The position numbers were made by a program, and so were the translations under genes. The notes beneath the pieces were generated by a model that ran no database searches, had not been told where the DNA came from, and worked only from the letters and a program-made list of their open reading frames with translations. A stretch of DNA of 64,000 nt from Micrasema longulum (lineage: Eukaryota > Arthropoda > Insecta > Trichoptera > Brachycentridae): NCBI GenBank assembly GCA_022494885.1, contig JAGVSM010004505.1:28969-92968 (forward strand). The letters run 5' to 3'. Positions 1 to 10,600 of the stretch are shown here, in pieces. Within the stretch, counting starts at the first letter, position 1. Each line of letters begins with the position of its first letter.

Positions 1-437
1 TTATTTATTTATAAATGAGATAAAATTTTGCGTATTTACATGTTTTCACGAGAGTATTTTTCGTGAATTACCGTATTTTACGGACGATAAGACGCACCCC
101 AATTTTCGGTTGAATTTTCATAGTAAAAAAGTACGTCTAATGGTTCGAAAAATACTGTAAAAAGGAGCAGCACTTAAATAAACAGAAAACACTGAGATCT
201 AGTCGAGATGGAGTGAGAATATTTTTTGAAAATCCCTTGCGGAGTAATTTCAGAAATACAAAATTTTAAAAAATCACAGCGCTGATTATACGATATAAAA
301 CAATGAAAAATAACAATTTTGGCATATTTTAACAGTTAATTAACAAATGAAAAAAAAACCGCTGAACTTCCTCATTATTTACAATTTTGTCACTGAGATA
401 ACTTGATCTCCGAGAAACTAAACCCCTTTTTTTTCAG
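1..437. other. AT-rich lead-in with a family B fragment
   Basis: No gene is visible. About 235-375 resembles part of dispersed repeat family B (compare 22441-22490 and 47030-47065): it has the block 'GAGTAATTTCA', then 'CGCTGATTATACGATA', and a 'CCGCTGAACTTCCTCATT' end. The stretch ends in a polypyrimidine tract and CAG (423-437) that reads as a 3' splice site for the RING exon that follows. Confidence 0.5.
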
Positions 438-659
438 AATGATGTTGGCGGTAAAAATAATGATAAGCAACAGACTAAACCGGGAACATTTAATTGTGGA
501 AAATGTCAGATTAACTATGACGTCAGTCAAATCGTCAAATTGATTGTGTGTGGCCACAGCTTCTGCGTAAAATGTATGACTCTAACAATCGAAACCAGTT
601 TAAATGGTCAAGAAAAATGCCCGTATCCCGGCTGTAACAAACTCATATCGTCAGCCTAA
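438..659 (+). pseudogene. RING1-only terminal exon, RBCK1/HOIL-1-like fragment
   Basis: An open frame of 73 codons starts directly after a good 3' splice site (T-rich tract plus CAG ending at 437) and stops at 657-659. An AATAAA follows at 667-672. The translation carries a C3HC4-like set: two CxxC pairs, a CGHSFCxxC core and a CPYPGC end. It aligns by eye with RING1 of the RBR gene at 7606-12224, in particular the spacing between the CxHxFCxxC core and the CPY motif. The family continues into IBR and RING2, but here the frame stops just after RING1 (...NKLISSA). It is therefore either the last exon of a truncated paralogue whose 5' exons lie left of the window, or a decayed tandem copy. Membership of the RING family is secure from the cysteine pattern; the RBCK1 assignment is inference from the neighbouring gene. 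Confidence 0.6.
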
Positions 660-3650
660 CTTGTAAAATAAAGGGGAGAGTAAAAACAGTTTTTACTTCA
701 GTAGCGAATCGTGGAGAAAATTTTTTCGCTATTTAAAAAAAACTACACCATACGGATGTATAAGTTTTACGTACATATTAATTTTTTTTCTTTACAGATA
801 GATTATTTAAAGTCCTAATGGAAATGGAAAAAAAACAGTTAGGAGAATTTTTGAGGATTTTCGAGTTTTACAAGTTAGGGTGACGATATATAACTTGGAG
901 TAATATTTGGAAAGAACTCTTGGCGGAGCAACAAATTATCCAAAGGTTAAAAAAATCAACCGTGAAACCTTTTCCATAGTTTACAGCATGTGGTCATAAG
1001 GAAGAATAACAATATCCTACATAAGGCCTCCATATGATTTGCCAAACACTCAGTGAAAGGGGCAATGAAAGCAGTAGAGTTAAGAGTTTAACATATTGAT
1101 TTGAGTAAATAAAATTTAAATTAAAAGACAAAAAACATAGAATTGCCGCACTTAAATGAATTATTATTGTAAAAAATGATCTTTTTTAGTATGACGGAAA
1201 CCGAAAAGAAGACCCTCGGTCTTTAAAACGGTTTTCGAGTATGTGGAGGGAGTGCTTTCTCTGCAATTTACAGCACGTTAATTTTTATATTTAAAAGGAT
1301 AATATTGACTTTTTAAACTGAAATATGTTTTTTTTTTAATAAATGATTTTTTTATGGTAATTGGACATCACTGAGTATAAGTTTTAAGTATTTGAAAAAT
1401 CTTGAAAATGAAAGTTCCGAGGAAAACCACGCCCACTGAAGGTTCTGGTCAAACATTATATTTATTTTAAAGTCTTAATTAGGTTTAAATTAAATCCGTT
1501 CGTAAATGAATAATTAAATATATATGATTTTCAAATATATGCCTATTAATAACTTAAATTAAATAAGCTAAATACTATACTTTTAAAACTAAAAAGTTCA
1601 ATGAATTTTTAAAAAAAAATGTGTTTTTTTTCAAGCTGTGCTGTGCTTATCTATAGATTCATAAATGAAATATGTTACGAATTTTTAATTATGATTTTAT
1701 TAAGAAATTGGTTAAAAGAAAGACACTTTCTGTATCCATTTTCCTTCTTTTCGTTTGTGTAATTTATTTTGCCTTCTTTCCTTATACTATTTTTGCTTTT
1801 CATTCATTATAGATTTTATTTTTATTGATCTTATATTTTGTTTAAGTTACAATTTTAATTTTTAAAATGCATTTCTTCTCAACGACAAAACCAAATATGT
1901 CAATTATTTTGTCTGTATACAATATTGTTAGTCTGTAGTCTGTACTATTCAATTTTATATTGATAAATAATAACACCAATTTTTGTGCATCCGATAACAT
2001 TTTATTAGTTGGTTATTAGGACAAAAATGATTCTATATTTGGTGTTTATTTATGTTAAATAATATTGTTTTTTTTCAAAAATAAAAACTCTAATCACATT
2101 ATTTTTCTTTTCCACGTGCAGCTCTCATTAAACTGCAATAAGGGAATATTACGTTTTTTTAAACATTTTAAAGTAATAAAGGTCTATGAAATACTGCCCA
2201 CTAAAAAAATATTTTTTTTTGCTAATTATTAGTAGCATAAAAAATACTTTTAAATTTGTACTCTGAATTCCCGCAAAAACTGTGATTCCATTGGCCCCGT
2301 CCCTAATACGTCTCGATTTATGTTTATTTGTTCCTGCCATTGAAATTTGAGTAGAACAATTTCACGAATCTTAACGTCACAACAACCAAGGCCAAACACG
2401 TCGCGTTTTTCTACGAACGTATTTTTATTGAATTGAATTATATGAAAACATTTCTCCATAGTGTCCATATTGATTTTGAAAATACAATGAATTATTCTAA
2501 ATCCATTTCATATATTTTTATCGGTATTCGTAGTATGTGATATTTCCCTATTGTCGGCGTTTTTTATATATGTATATATATTTCTTTTAGGCAATGTTTT
2601 GCTTGTAAACGCCGCCTTGAAATGGGAGCCACGGTCTTGCCGAGCTATCACAAACTGTTCAAAAACAGTGATGAGCGACAGGGGAAGGGGGTTGCTGCTA
2701 TTATGACATAAAAATCACAAATTTTTCCAAATGTGTCAAAATCGGTAGAATTAGGTACCATCGAATTCGGTAGATCGGTGATTGCTCCCAAAATCTACCG
2801 AAAAATCGGTAAAGTTGGCAACATTGACATGAACATTTATTCCAGTACTTAATTTTACTTAAAGGTTGGCAATGTTGGCATTAATGATTTTAATTGATAC
2901 TTTTATTTTATAAAGGGGAAGTCCATATCTCTGGCATCTTGTCTTTCGATATTATGAATAAATTGTAACTTAATACTTTATTCGATACAGAGCGCAACAG
3001 TGAGCGAGTGAGCAATGTGCCTGTACTATATAATTGCCGGCTGCCAAGTGTAAAAAAGTTATACAGATCGTATACTACTCAAAATATGACATTACTACTA
3101 AACGACAATATTTTATTGAACCCGCTTGATTTCTTTTTTTTTATGGTGTTATATAGACAAATGTGATCGGCTTAAAATACAATCGGTTATGAAAATATTA
3201 GACATTTATAAAATAATCGATTGAGAGTGAAAAATATTCCACTATGTAATTGGTGTATAGTGCCGGTGATCTTTTTACTTTTTACACTTTAAATTTTAAT
3301 TCAATTAATCTATACCTATATTTAATTACTGTTCATGTTTTGAGTCTAGAAAGTACTAATTTCCTAATTGAAAGAGTAAAAGTTGAGTATTATTGTCGTG
3401 TCGAGTGTTGAACTTGTTTGTGGCAGCCTTTCGAGTCTACTTCAACAGGTTGGTTAAAAATAATTTTAAAAAATATGTAGGTATGTTATTATACTCAGCA
3501 TACATTCCATGTCCACTCTTCTAATTAAGTAGCTTTAACACGAGGACGAATCTTGGATGAGTGTTTTTGACTCGATGGCTACCTTTAGGTAAAAATTCTG
3601 AAATAGGAAATCGAGTAGGGATAAGTTGGCGTCCCGTCCACGTGTGAAGA
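660..3650. other. AT-rich intergenic DNA, no gene recognised
   Basis: I see no supported coding region. A 72-codon minus-strand ORF (2250-2468) has no recognisable domain. At 2757-2774 there is an 18-bp string ('ACCATCGAATTCGGTAGA') repeated exactly at 6820-6837, followed by further 'ATCGGTA' and 'GTTGGCAA' words that suggest an old dispersed repeat. A splice-acceptor-like 'TTTCTTTTAG' at about 2582-2591 precedes a short open frame with a CxxCK motif, but nothing ties it to an exon. Confidence 0.4.
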
Positions 3651-5412
3651 GCAATTTATTTATTTATTTATTAATTTACACGCCCTACGGGCTTTTACAT
3701 ATTTTAGAAATTACATTCAAGTGCAGCAGTGAAACATGAGAATGTAAATTTAGTTAAAATTAAAGATAACATAAGAAAAGCTCAAAGATACAATAATAAG
3801 TAAAAATCAGGAAATGTACCAACATAGGTATATGGTACATTGAAAAATATTCAATAAATTTACATATGAAAACATACACGCATACATATAAATACATATA
3901 AGTTTATACATTATTATAGAGATACATGAGAAAAAAAAATAGTAAATAAAGAATAATATTATGAAATTTTATACAAATTAATTTATAACCTTTTGAATAC
4001 TTAACCTATATTTATATAAAGACAGACAAAATATATCAACTTCACCATACTCGTTACCTAGCCGGTGTAGCCTAGGTATTGGTGAATTGTAATAATAATT
4101 GTGACTGCCAGGAGATTAAAAAAATAACCTTAGCTGCCGAGTATTTCGAACAGGTACTTTTAAGCTGATAACACTAGTTAATTCCGGGACGTCCAATACG
4201 CCATTTGCTATTTTATATAAGTTTTAAAAAATCATTTATAATTCTTCTTTTACAAAGAGTTGACATATTCAGTGTAGATAATAAATTATCATAATCAATA
4301 CTTTCAGTGGGTATATTAAGTTTGTAATTGATGAATCTAAGGAATTTACGTTGTACTCTTTCTAACTTTAAAATATGAACATTGTAATGAGGTGACCAAA
4401 TTGTTGAATTGAATTGTAAATTACTTCTAACCAAGGCAGTAAATAGCACTTTGAGGGTAGTGATGGAATTAAAATCCTTTACAGTTCGCTGCAAATATCC
4501 AAAACATTTCATTGCCTTATTAGTGATGGTATCAATGTGAGGAATAAATGACAATTTTTCGTCAAAAACTATCCTCAAATCCTTTATTTGTGTAACTCTT
4601 CCCAGATTGATATTATTAATGTTTTAATCGAATATTATGGGTTTTTTACTTCTTGTAAATGATATTACACAACACTTGTCAACATTTAAGTAAAGTTCAT
4701 TTTTCTGGCACCAGTTGTACAGCCTTACCAAATTAGACTGAAGAACTCCACAATCGGTATCAGAGGTAACAGTTTTTGAAATTTGAAGATCGTCGGCAAA
4801 GAGAAGAATGTCTACTTTCCCAAATATCGACACAATGTCATTAACAAACAAAGAAAACAGTACTGGTCCCAAGTGGGAGCCTTGGGGTACCCCACTAGAT
4901 GCCTCAAACTGATACGAGTTATAACCGAATACTTTTACTAAGATTTTCCTTGATGACAGGTAGCTTTTAAACCATTCCAAGATATTACCTGTAATTCCCA
5001 ATGAACTAAGTTTGGGTATTAAAATTGTATGAGAAACCTTGTCAAACGCTTTACTAAAGTCAGTATAAATTGTATCAGTTTGATGACGTCTCTCCATTGA
5101 TGTGATCAACCGATTCTGATGCAACATGAGGTTTGTAAGAGTTGATCTACCAGTTATGAAACCATGTTGTAACGGAGTGATAACTTTACTAATTTCATTG
5201 GTGAACTTAGTTAGCAAAACAGATTCCAGTAACTTTGGAATGGCTGACTGAATACAAATGGGTCGGTAATTGGAGACGTCAGTTTTATCTTCTTTTTTAT
5301 AAATAGGGGTTAAGTATGAGATCTTCCATTTCTTAGGAAAGTTTCCAGTTTTCAAGGACAGGTTAAAATTTTTTGTAATTTGGAGGACATAAGAGTTAAT
5401 GTTCTGAAACAT
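3651..5412 (-). mobile_element. 5'-truncated non-LTR retrotransposon (LINE)
   Basis: On the minus strand the element runs from about 5412 down to a (TTTA)n tail at 3651-3670, the usual 3' tail of a LINE. It contains most of a reverse transcriptase ORF (separate entry), then a 3' UTR with a short hairpin around 'GCCCGTAGGGC' near 3684-3694. The 5' end stops abruptly where the ATTGTCC array begins, as expected for 5' truncation during target-primed reverse transcription. I could not identify the target-site duplication. The C-terminal ORF pattern matches several other LINE tails in this window (45.1, 50.8 and 52.7 kb), suggesting one active Jockey- or I-like lineage; the exact clade is not assigned. 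Confidence 0.85.
3978..5412 (-). pseudogene. Reverse transcriptase, LINE ORF2 C-terminal half (disrupted)
   Basis: The minus frame reads from about 5412 to a stop at 3978-3980 in one consistent phase, interrupted by in-frame stops at 4624-4626 and 4213-4215 plus one further downstream. Recognisable RT features in order: a PIYKKEDKTDVSNYRPI block, the HGFITGRST block, the catalytic DFSKAFDKV aspartate, the SSGVPQGSHLGP block, and the LLFADD active-site motif. After these come the thumb and the typical LINE C-terminal tail. In a working element this enzyme nicks its target and copies its RNA into DNA. The N-terminal endonuclease is absent, so this copy is dead. Because the stops share the frame, few indels have accumulated and the copy is only moderately old. 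Confidence 0.88.
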
Positions 5413-5709
5413 TGTCCCAGAGATAGACAGGTAGGTAGGCTATTTCCACAGGACAATGGATTACCCCTGTCTTTGTCCTTTTATGAGACGTATGTGTCGA
5501 GCAAGTCGCTATTGTCCTACGGACCCCACTACCCCGCCCGTGCGCATTCACACGAGGACAATGCGGCCGCGCGCAGTGGTAATCTATTGTCCTGCAGAGA
5601 TATCCAATTAATCTATATGTAGAACAATGTCTTAGTCAATTGTCCTGTCCTTGCTGTTCACATGTGGACAATTGGTTGGATGCTGGGACAGGAGGATATT
5701 GTATTGTCC
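5411..5709. repeat. Array of ATTGTCC / GGACAAT motifs
   Basis: Ten near-identical heptamers occur in 300 bp: ATTGTCC at 5411, 5511, 5586, 5639 and 5703; GGACAAT at 5451, 5556 and 5666; and one-base variants at 5472 (TTTGTCC) and 5622 (GAACAAT). Spacing is 17 to 45 bp and orientation is mixed. Sequence between motifs is unique and locally GC-rich, including 'CGGCCGCGCGCAG', unlike the AT-rich flanks. It abuts the truncated 5' end of the LINE. A related cluster lies at 14573-14667, and both end with a similar 'GTATTGTC..CATGTAAA' edge, so this may be a terminal part of an unclassified mobile element. ATTGT/ACAAT is also the core of Sox/HMG sites, a coincidence that cannot be judged here. Confidence 0.6.
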
Positions 5710-6136
5710 TCATGTAAACACCAGTTTACCTTTGAGTATGTTTATGGTGTCTACGACTGTTTGTCACCTATGTCTTTTTGTTGGCTGCTTCATATTTTTT
5801 ATACAGTTCTTAATTCGTCAGAATCGTAGAACAATGACAGATATCCAGTTAGAAAAAAATAGTTTAAAAAATCCGAAAAATGCGACATTGACTTTTAAAA
5901 ATTTGATCTTGAAAAAGATTTTAAAAGTCTCTTTTTCCAGGTTTGAAAAAAGAAATATACATATATGGTATATAACAAACCCAAGTATCAAATGATATAC
6001 TTTTGTACTTTTTAGGTTGAAATGGAAAGTATAAAAAAATTATATATTAAACCGCTCTCATGTAAAGCTGAACAAAATCACATGCGTCGTTGTTCTACGA
6101 TCATGACGAATTTACTACAAGATTTGAACATTTAGA
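5710..6136. other. AT-rich spacer, nothing recognised
   Basis: A 114-codon plus-strand ORF (5651-5995) crosses the array edge and has low-complexity content without a domain. I do not regard it as a gene. Confidence 0.4.
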
Positions 6137-6312
6137 AATCGGGTTGTTGTCCCGTGGCTAGTTTTGCGGACTCTAGGGCCAGAGGCCCTAGGTTCAAACC
6201 CCACTCTACCCCAACTTGATTTCCATTTTCTAATCACGAGTTATTTAGAACTCGTTGAAAATGTCCTCCAAAAATTATTATATTTGGCTAAAGTATAATA
6301 ACACTAATATTT
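6137..6312 (+). mobile_element. SINE family S1 copy
   Basis: A tRNA-related head ('CCCGTGGCTAGT...', then an internal box-B-like 'GGTTCAAACCCC' ending in 'CTCTACCCCA') is followed by a shared tail ('CTTGATTTCCATTTTCTAA', an inverted 'AACTCGTTGAAAATG' block and 'ATATTTGG'). The same structure recurs at 12455, 13986, 23257, 47905(-) and 56236. Pol III boxes A and B can be read at the expected distance. The tail comes from an unidentified partner. Confidence 0.75.
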
Positions 6313-7605
6313 CTTTTTTTATTAAAAAAAAAACATGACTAAACTTATACCAAGAAGTAACTGATTTCACCCTCTAGGAATTTTATTAATATTAATAGAT
6401 ATTTCTAAAATAGGTCATAAACCCTACCTAGACTTCTCTTCTCAAGGTAACTACCGACTCCATCTCTGTTGAAATATCTGCACCATTTATATTTGAATAT
6501 AATATAATTCTAACTACCATGTTCGGGTGGATAAAGGAATACAGTTCTGTGTGTGAGCTGCCAATTTTCATTAACATTTACTAGTTTCGAGAGCCGGTGC
6601 CCAATACACTTAGCGAGCTTTGTGAATATGGATATGTACCGATTCACCCGGGAACGGCAAGAAGCCTGCTAAGAAAAGCCCAATTTACGTTCACCTCCTG
6701 CTAGATGAATTGACGGATCTTTGTGGATGAAAGACAGACTTGTCTCTTGGTCTAGAAATAAGCTCAACGTTGCGAACTTCCATCAAGCTGAAATCGGTAA
6801 ATTCAGAAAAATAGTGACTACCATCGAATTCGGTAGAGTTGGCAAGGCTGAATAAACTAATGAAAAAAACACATAAAAAAACTAAATAATACACATATTG
6901 GTTGATTGGAAGAAATTATTATGAAGTAATAAACCCTCTCCGTGTGCATTGTACAAAATTTTTGAATAAATAAGTAAATAAAATAGTTTCATATTTTATG
7001 TTTTTCTGCCATCTAAGGCAAATGTGCCTATGATGCCTCCTCTTTCACAGTAATAGCTGCTCGATAGTAGAATAATCTGCCCACTAAGTCAGAGACTTTA
7101 TTTACATTTAAATTATGATTGAAATGTCACTATCTAAATATTTGAGTTTCTCCTTTTTCCCTCCCCTCCCTCCCCACTCTTCATAATATAGTGTAGATTT
7201 TTAGTTTATTTTTGTTTAAAATTTTTGATAAAAATTATAAGATTCAGTATTAATACCTAAATTAACAGTTTGGGTAGGTAGGAAGAAATTCCCTTAAGGT
7301 AATATGCCTATATATATATTAGATATTTTAACAGAGTTGGAGAGTGGAATATAAAAGGCTGGGTAAAGTTATCATTGAGGTGTAACTTTTCTAATGTCAC
7401 GGTGTAAATTGATTACCTAAATCAGCTAATGACAGGTGACAAGTCCTGTAAATGCCTAGACTTCTACATTTCCTTATCGACAGGGTTTTCTAATCTCTGT
7501 TGACATACTATAACAATATTAATTTTCTGGAAACATATTTAAAAAATAATGTTTGTCAAAAAAAAATTACAACTGTATGCACATATTAATTTTTCAGTGT
7601 ATAAA
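6313..7605. other. Intergenic DNA before the RBR gene
   Basis: Mostly featureless AT-rich DNA. It holds the second exact copy of an 18-bp string (6820-6837) and a small piece of fold-back family P at about 7430-7480 ('CCTGTAAATGCCTAGACTT'). A polypyrimidine-CAG at 7585-7596 just before the RBR start codon could be a 3' splice site, implying an upstream non-coding or short coding exon that I could not find. Confidence 0.4.
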
Positions 7606-10600
7606 ATGGCGAATCAAGAAAATAATGACAAAAGTAAGGAAGAAAATAGTGCTTTTCTGGGTACTTCCTTTGATGAGAATTCTAAGGAAATGGATCCAAA
7701 CAACTTTATTAACTCTAATCAAAATGGGCCTGAATTGTCAAGCGAAATATCAAATCATGCCGAAAATGACGAAAGTGAACCTTGTACATCTGCCAGCTGC
7801 TCAAATAAAAAAAAAAGCAACTTATACGATCAATTAAAAGCTCTCGATGATCTAAATTTAATTGAGAATAAATATCCATTCACTTGTGAAATATGTATGA
7901 CGGAATGTCCACCAAACTTGGGAATCATTTTAATGGAATGTATTCACGCTTTTTGTAAAGAATGCATAAAAAGTGTTGTGAAAATTTCTAATGACACAGA
8001 AATAACATGCCCATATAGAGACGACACATACAGTTGTGATAAAATTATACAACATTGTGAAATTAAGGAATTAGTAGGTCCTGAAATATACTCAAAATTT
8101 CTTGAAAGGTCACTTTCCATCGCAAGCTTTTTACCGAATATTATGCAATGCCTGACCCCAGATTGTATAGGCATGTATGATATTAAAGACATTGATTCTT
8201 TTATCTGTGAAATTTGTAAATTCAACAACTGTGTCTTATGTAAGGTGAGTATTTCATTTATCTATTGCTCGAGTGTAGAAGTAAAATCCAAGTTAAAAAG
8301 GGATGAATAGGCTATCTAACCATTAAATTAAAGTCAATTTAAGTTATTTACTAGTTAAGCGCAAATCTATTAAATTGAATGTTACAAAATGGTATACGAC
8401 ACTATATTTAATGCTAATTTGATAAAGAAATGCCTATTAAAAGAGGCAAATAAAAAACATTGACATTGTGAGGCTTGCCATTTTATTTGGTTTCTTCAAC
8501 TCTGTAAAAACCCTCCCCAAAACTGGACAATACTGCTTGTACGGAGATGTTATACACCCCCAGCAACATAAATAGCCGAACCTGTAAAAAATAGAACTTA
8601 GGTATTTATTTATTTTTTCCGTTCCATTCTAACACATTTTCCAATGTTATGCTTATACGCATACCTATATGTATACTTTACATCAATGAAACAGTAATTT
8701 TGACATAAAAAAAAGTTATGAGAGTTTTTCTATTCGAGACAAAAAATAAATAAAAAAAAACTTCTTTAATTGTTATGCTTTAAACTGAAACGTTGAATTT
8801 TAAAAACATTTATTTAGTAAATAAAATACCCTAAAGCGTATTAAAAAAATATGTATTATTTAATTAGAACAACATTAATATTTTGTATGACCGCCTTTGG
8901 CCTTTATCACACTATTTTCCGTTTTGGCATGGATTTGTACAGCTTATTCGAAAATTCTGCGGAAATTTCTTTATACCACACTTGTTCTATTGCAACTCCT
9001 GCACCGTTTTCGGAGATTTCTTCCTAATTTTTTTCCCATTACGGCCCATAGATTTTCTATTATGTTAAAATCTGGGCTATTTCCTGGCCACGAAAGGGAA
9101 TTAATTTCCAATGATTCTTTGAGCTGCGATACCTGATGAAGAAAAACACTAAAATTAGTCTCAAAAATGTTAAATGCAATAAGGTATGCGTATGCATTGA
9201 AAAAAATTGCACACTCACAGAACGAGCTTGATGGCAAGGCGCAGAATCATCCTGAAATACAGGGTCATAAATTTCTTCAGTTATGTTCTCAATTGCTGGC
9301 CCAACACCCTCTAAATTTATTTCATTATATTTTTCAGCATTCACTGACCCTTCTATCATTATTAAATTACCAGCACCCAATTTTGCGATGCATCCCCACA
9401 CCATGATATAAGGTGAATGTTTAACTGTGGGTGCGAGACATTCGTCGCTATATTGTTCTCTAGCTCGGCGGCGAACTGTCTGCAAACCGTCTGGACCAAT
9501 CAAATAAAATTTTGATTCATCAGAAAATACAACTCTTTCCCAATCATTCTCTGTCCATTTTTTTTTCTATCGCCCATTCCAAACGGTTTATTTTTTTCAT
9601 TTTCTGATTCAATAGAGTTTTTTTTTTACAGATCTTCTGGCCAGTAATCCAAATTCTAGTAGTAACACCAGTGGTTTCCTGTAGTCGTGCTCTTTGTCCT
9701 GAAGCTGATGCGAACCGATTTCTTAATGATAATTTTTTTAGAACACGATCATCACGTTTTGAAGCGTAGCGTTTTAATCCTGTGCCCACTTTTCGGTTTA
9801 GTGTCCCACTTTCTTTGAATTTTTTTCAGAAATCTCCTCACAGTTAATTCATTGCACTGTATTTGCCTTGCTTTATCACAATTAGAAAAGTATGTTTTAG
9901 ATAACGCAACAATAACTGTTTTTCTTTTTCTAATGAAAGTTTAAGTCTCGTAGATATTCTGAAGAAATTTAGGACTTTCCAGGTTCATAAGTAGCTATTA
10001 ATTGTTCCTAGAAGTGATAACCCATGACTCAAACCTAGGTTCAATTACTTTGAACACCTAACAGGAATTTTTGTATTTAATTAGTCATTCGGCTAATTAT
10101 GTTGCCGGGGGTGTATATTTATTGTTTTTTTTTTATTCTAAGAAAAATTTAAATTTAGTTTTAAATAGTGGTGCTTCATTTATAAAAATAAATTCATTAG
10201 CAATGTACTGCATATTTTGTAAATGATTTATTTGTTATATTCATGAGAGCTGCAGAAGTGTATTCTTAACCTAGCTGGTCTGAACCGGGGGATGCGAATT
10301 CCCCAAAAGTCAGCTATATATATAGCTAACTTCGTGGTCAATAATCATAGAATGGTTTTTCTCCGTATAGGCGTCTCTATTAGGTTGTTACTCTAAGGTT
10401 AAAGCAAATAATTTAAATTTTTAAAATAATCTTTAGAAAAATATTTTTTTGTTTTTATTTTTGAATTATCAAAGTGAATAAAATAAAATAAAGTAGATAA
10501 ATAAGTAGCATACTCCTCGAAATGTATACATACATTTTCCATTGTGAAGTGGATTATGCTAGTTTATACATTTTTATGAGTTTGCCTTCAGAACAATTCT

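Noticed and set aside
2582..2711. Possible extra RBR exon after 'TTTCTTTTAG' with a CxxCK motif
   Set aside because: The 40-codon frame lacks the remaining zinc ligands and cannot be joined convincingly to the 438-659 exon.
5651..5995. 114-codon ORF with hydrophobic segment
   Set aside because: It spans the edge of the ATTGTCC array and has no start context or domain; it is likely chance.
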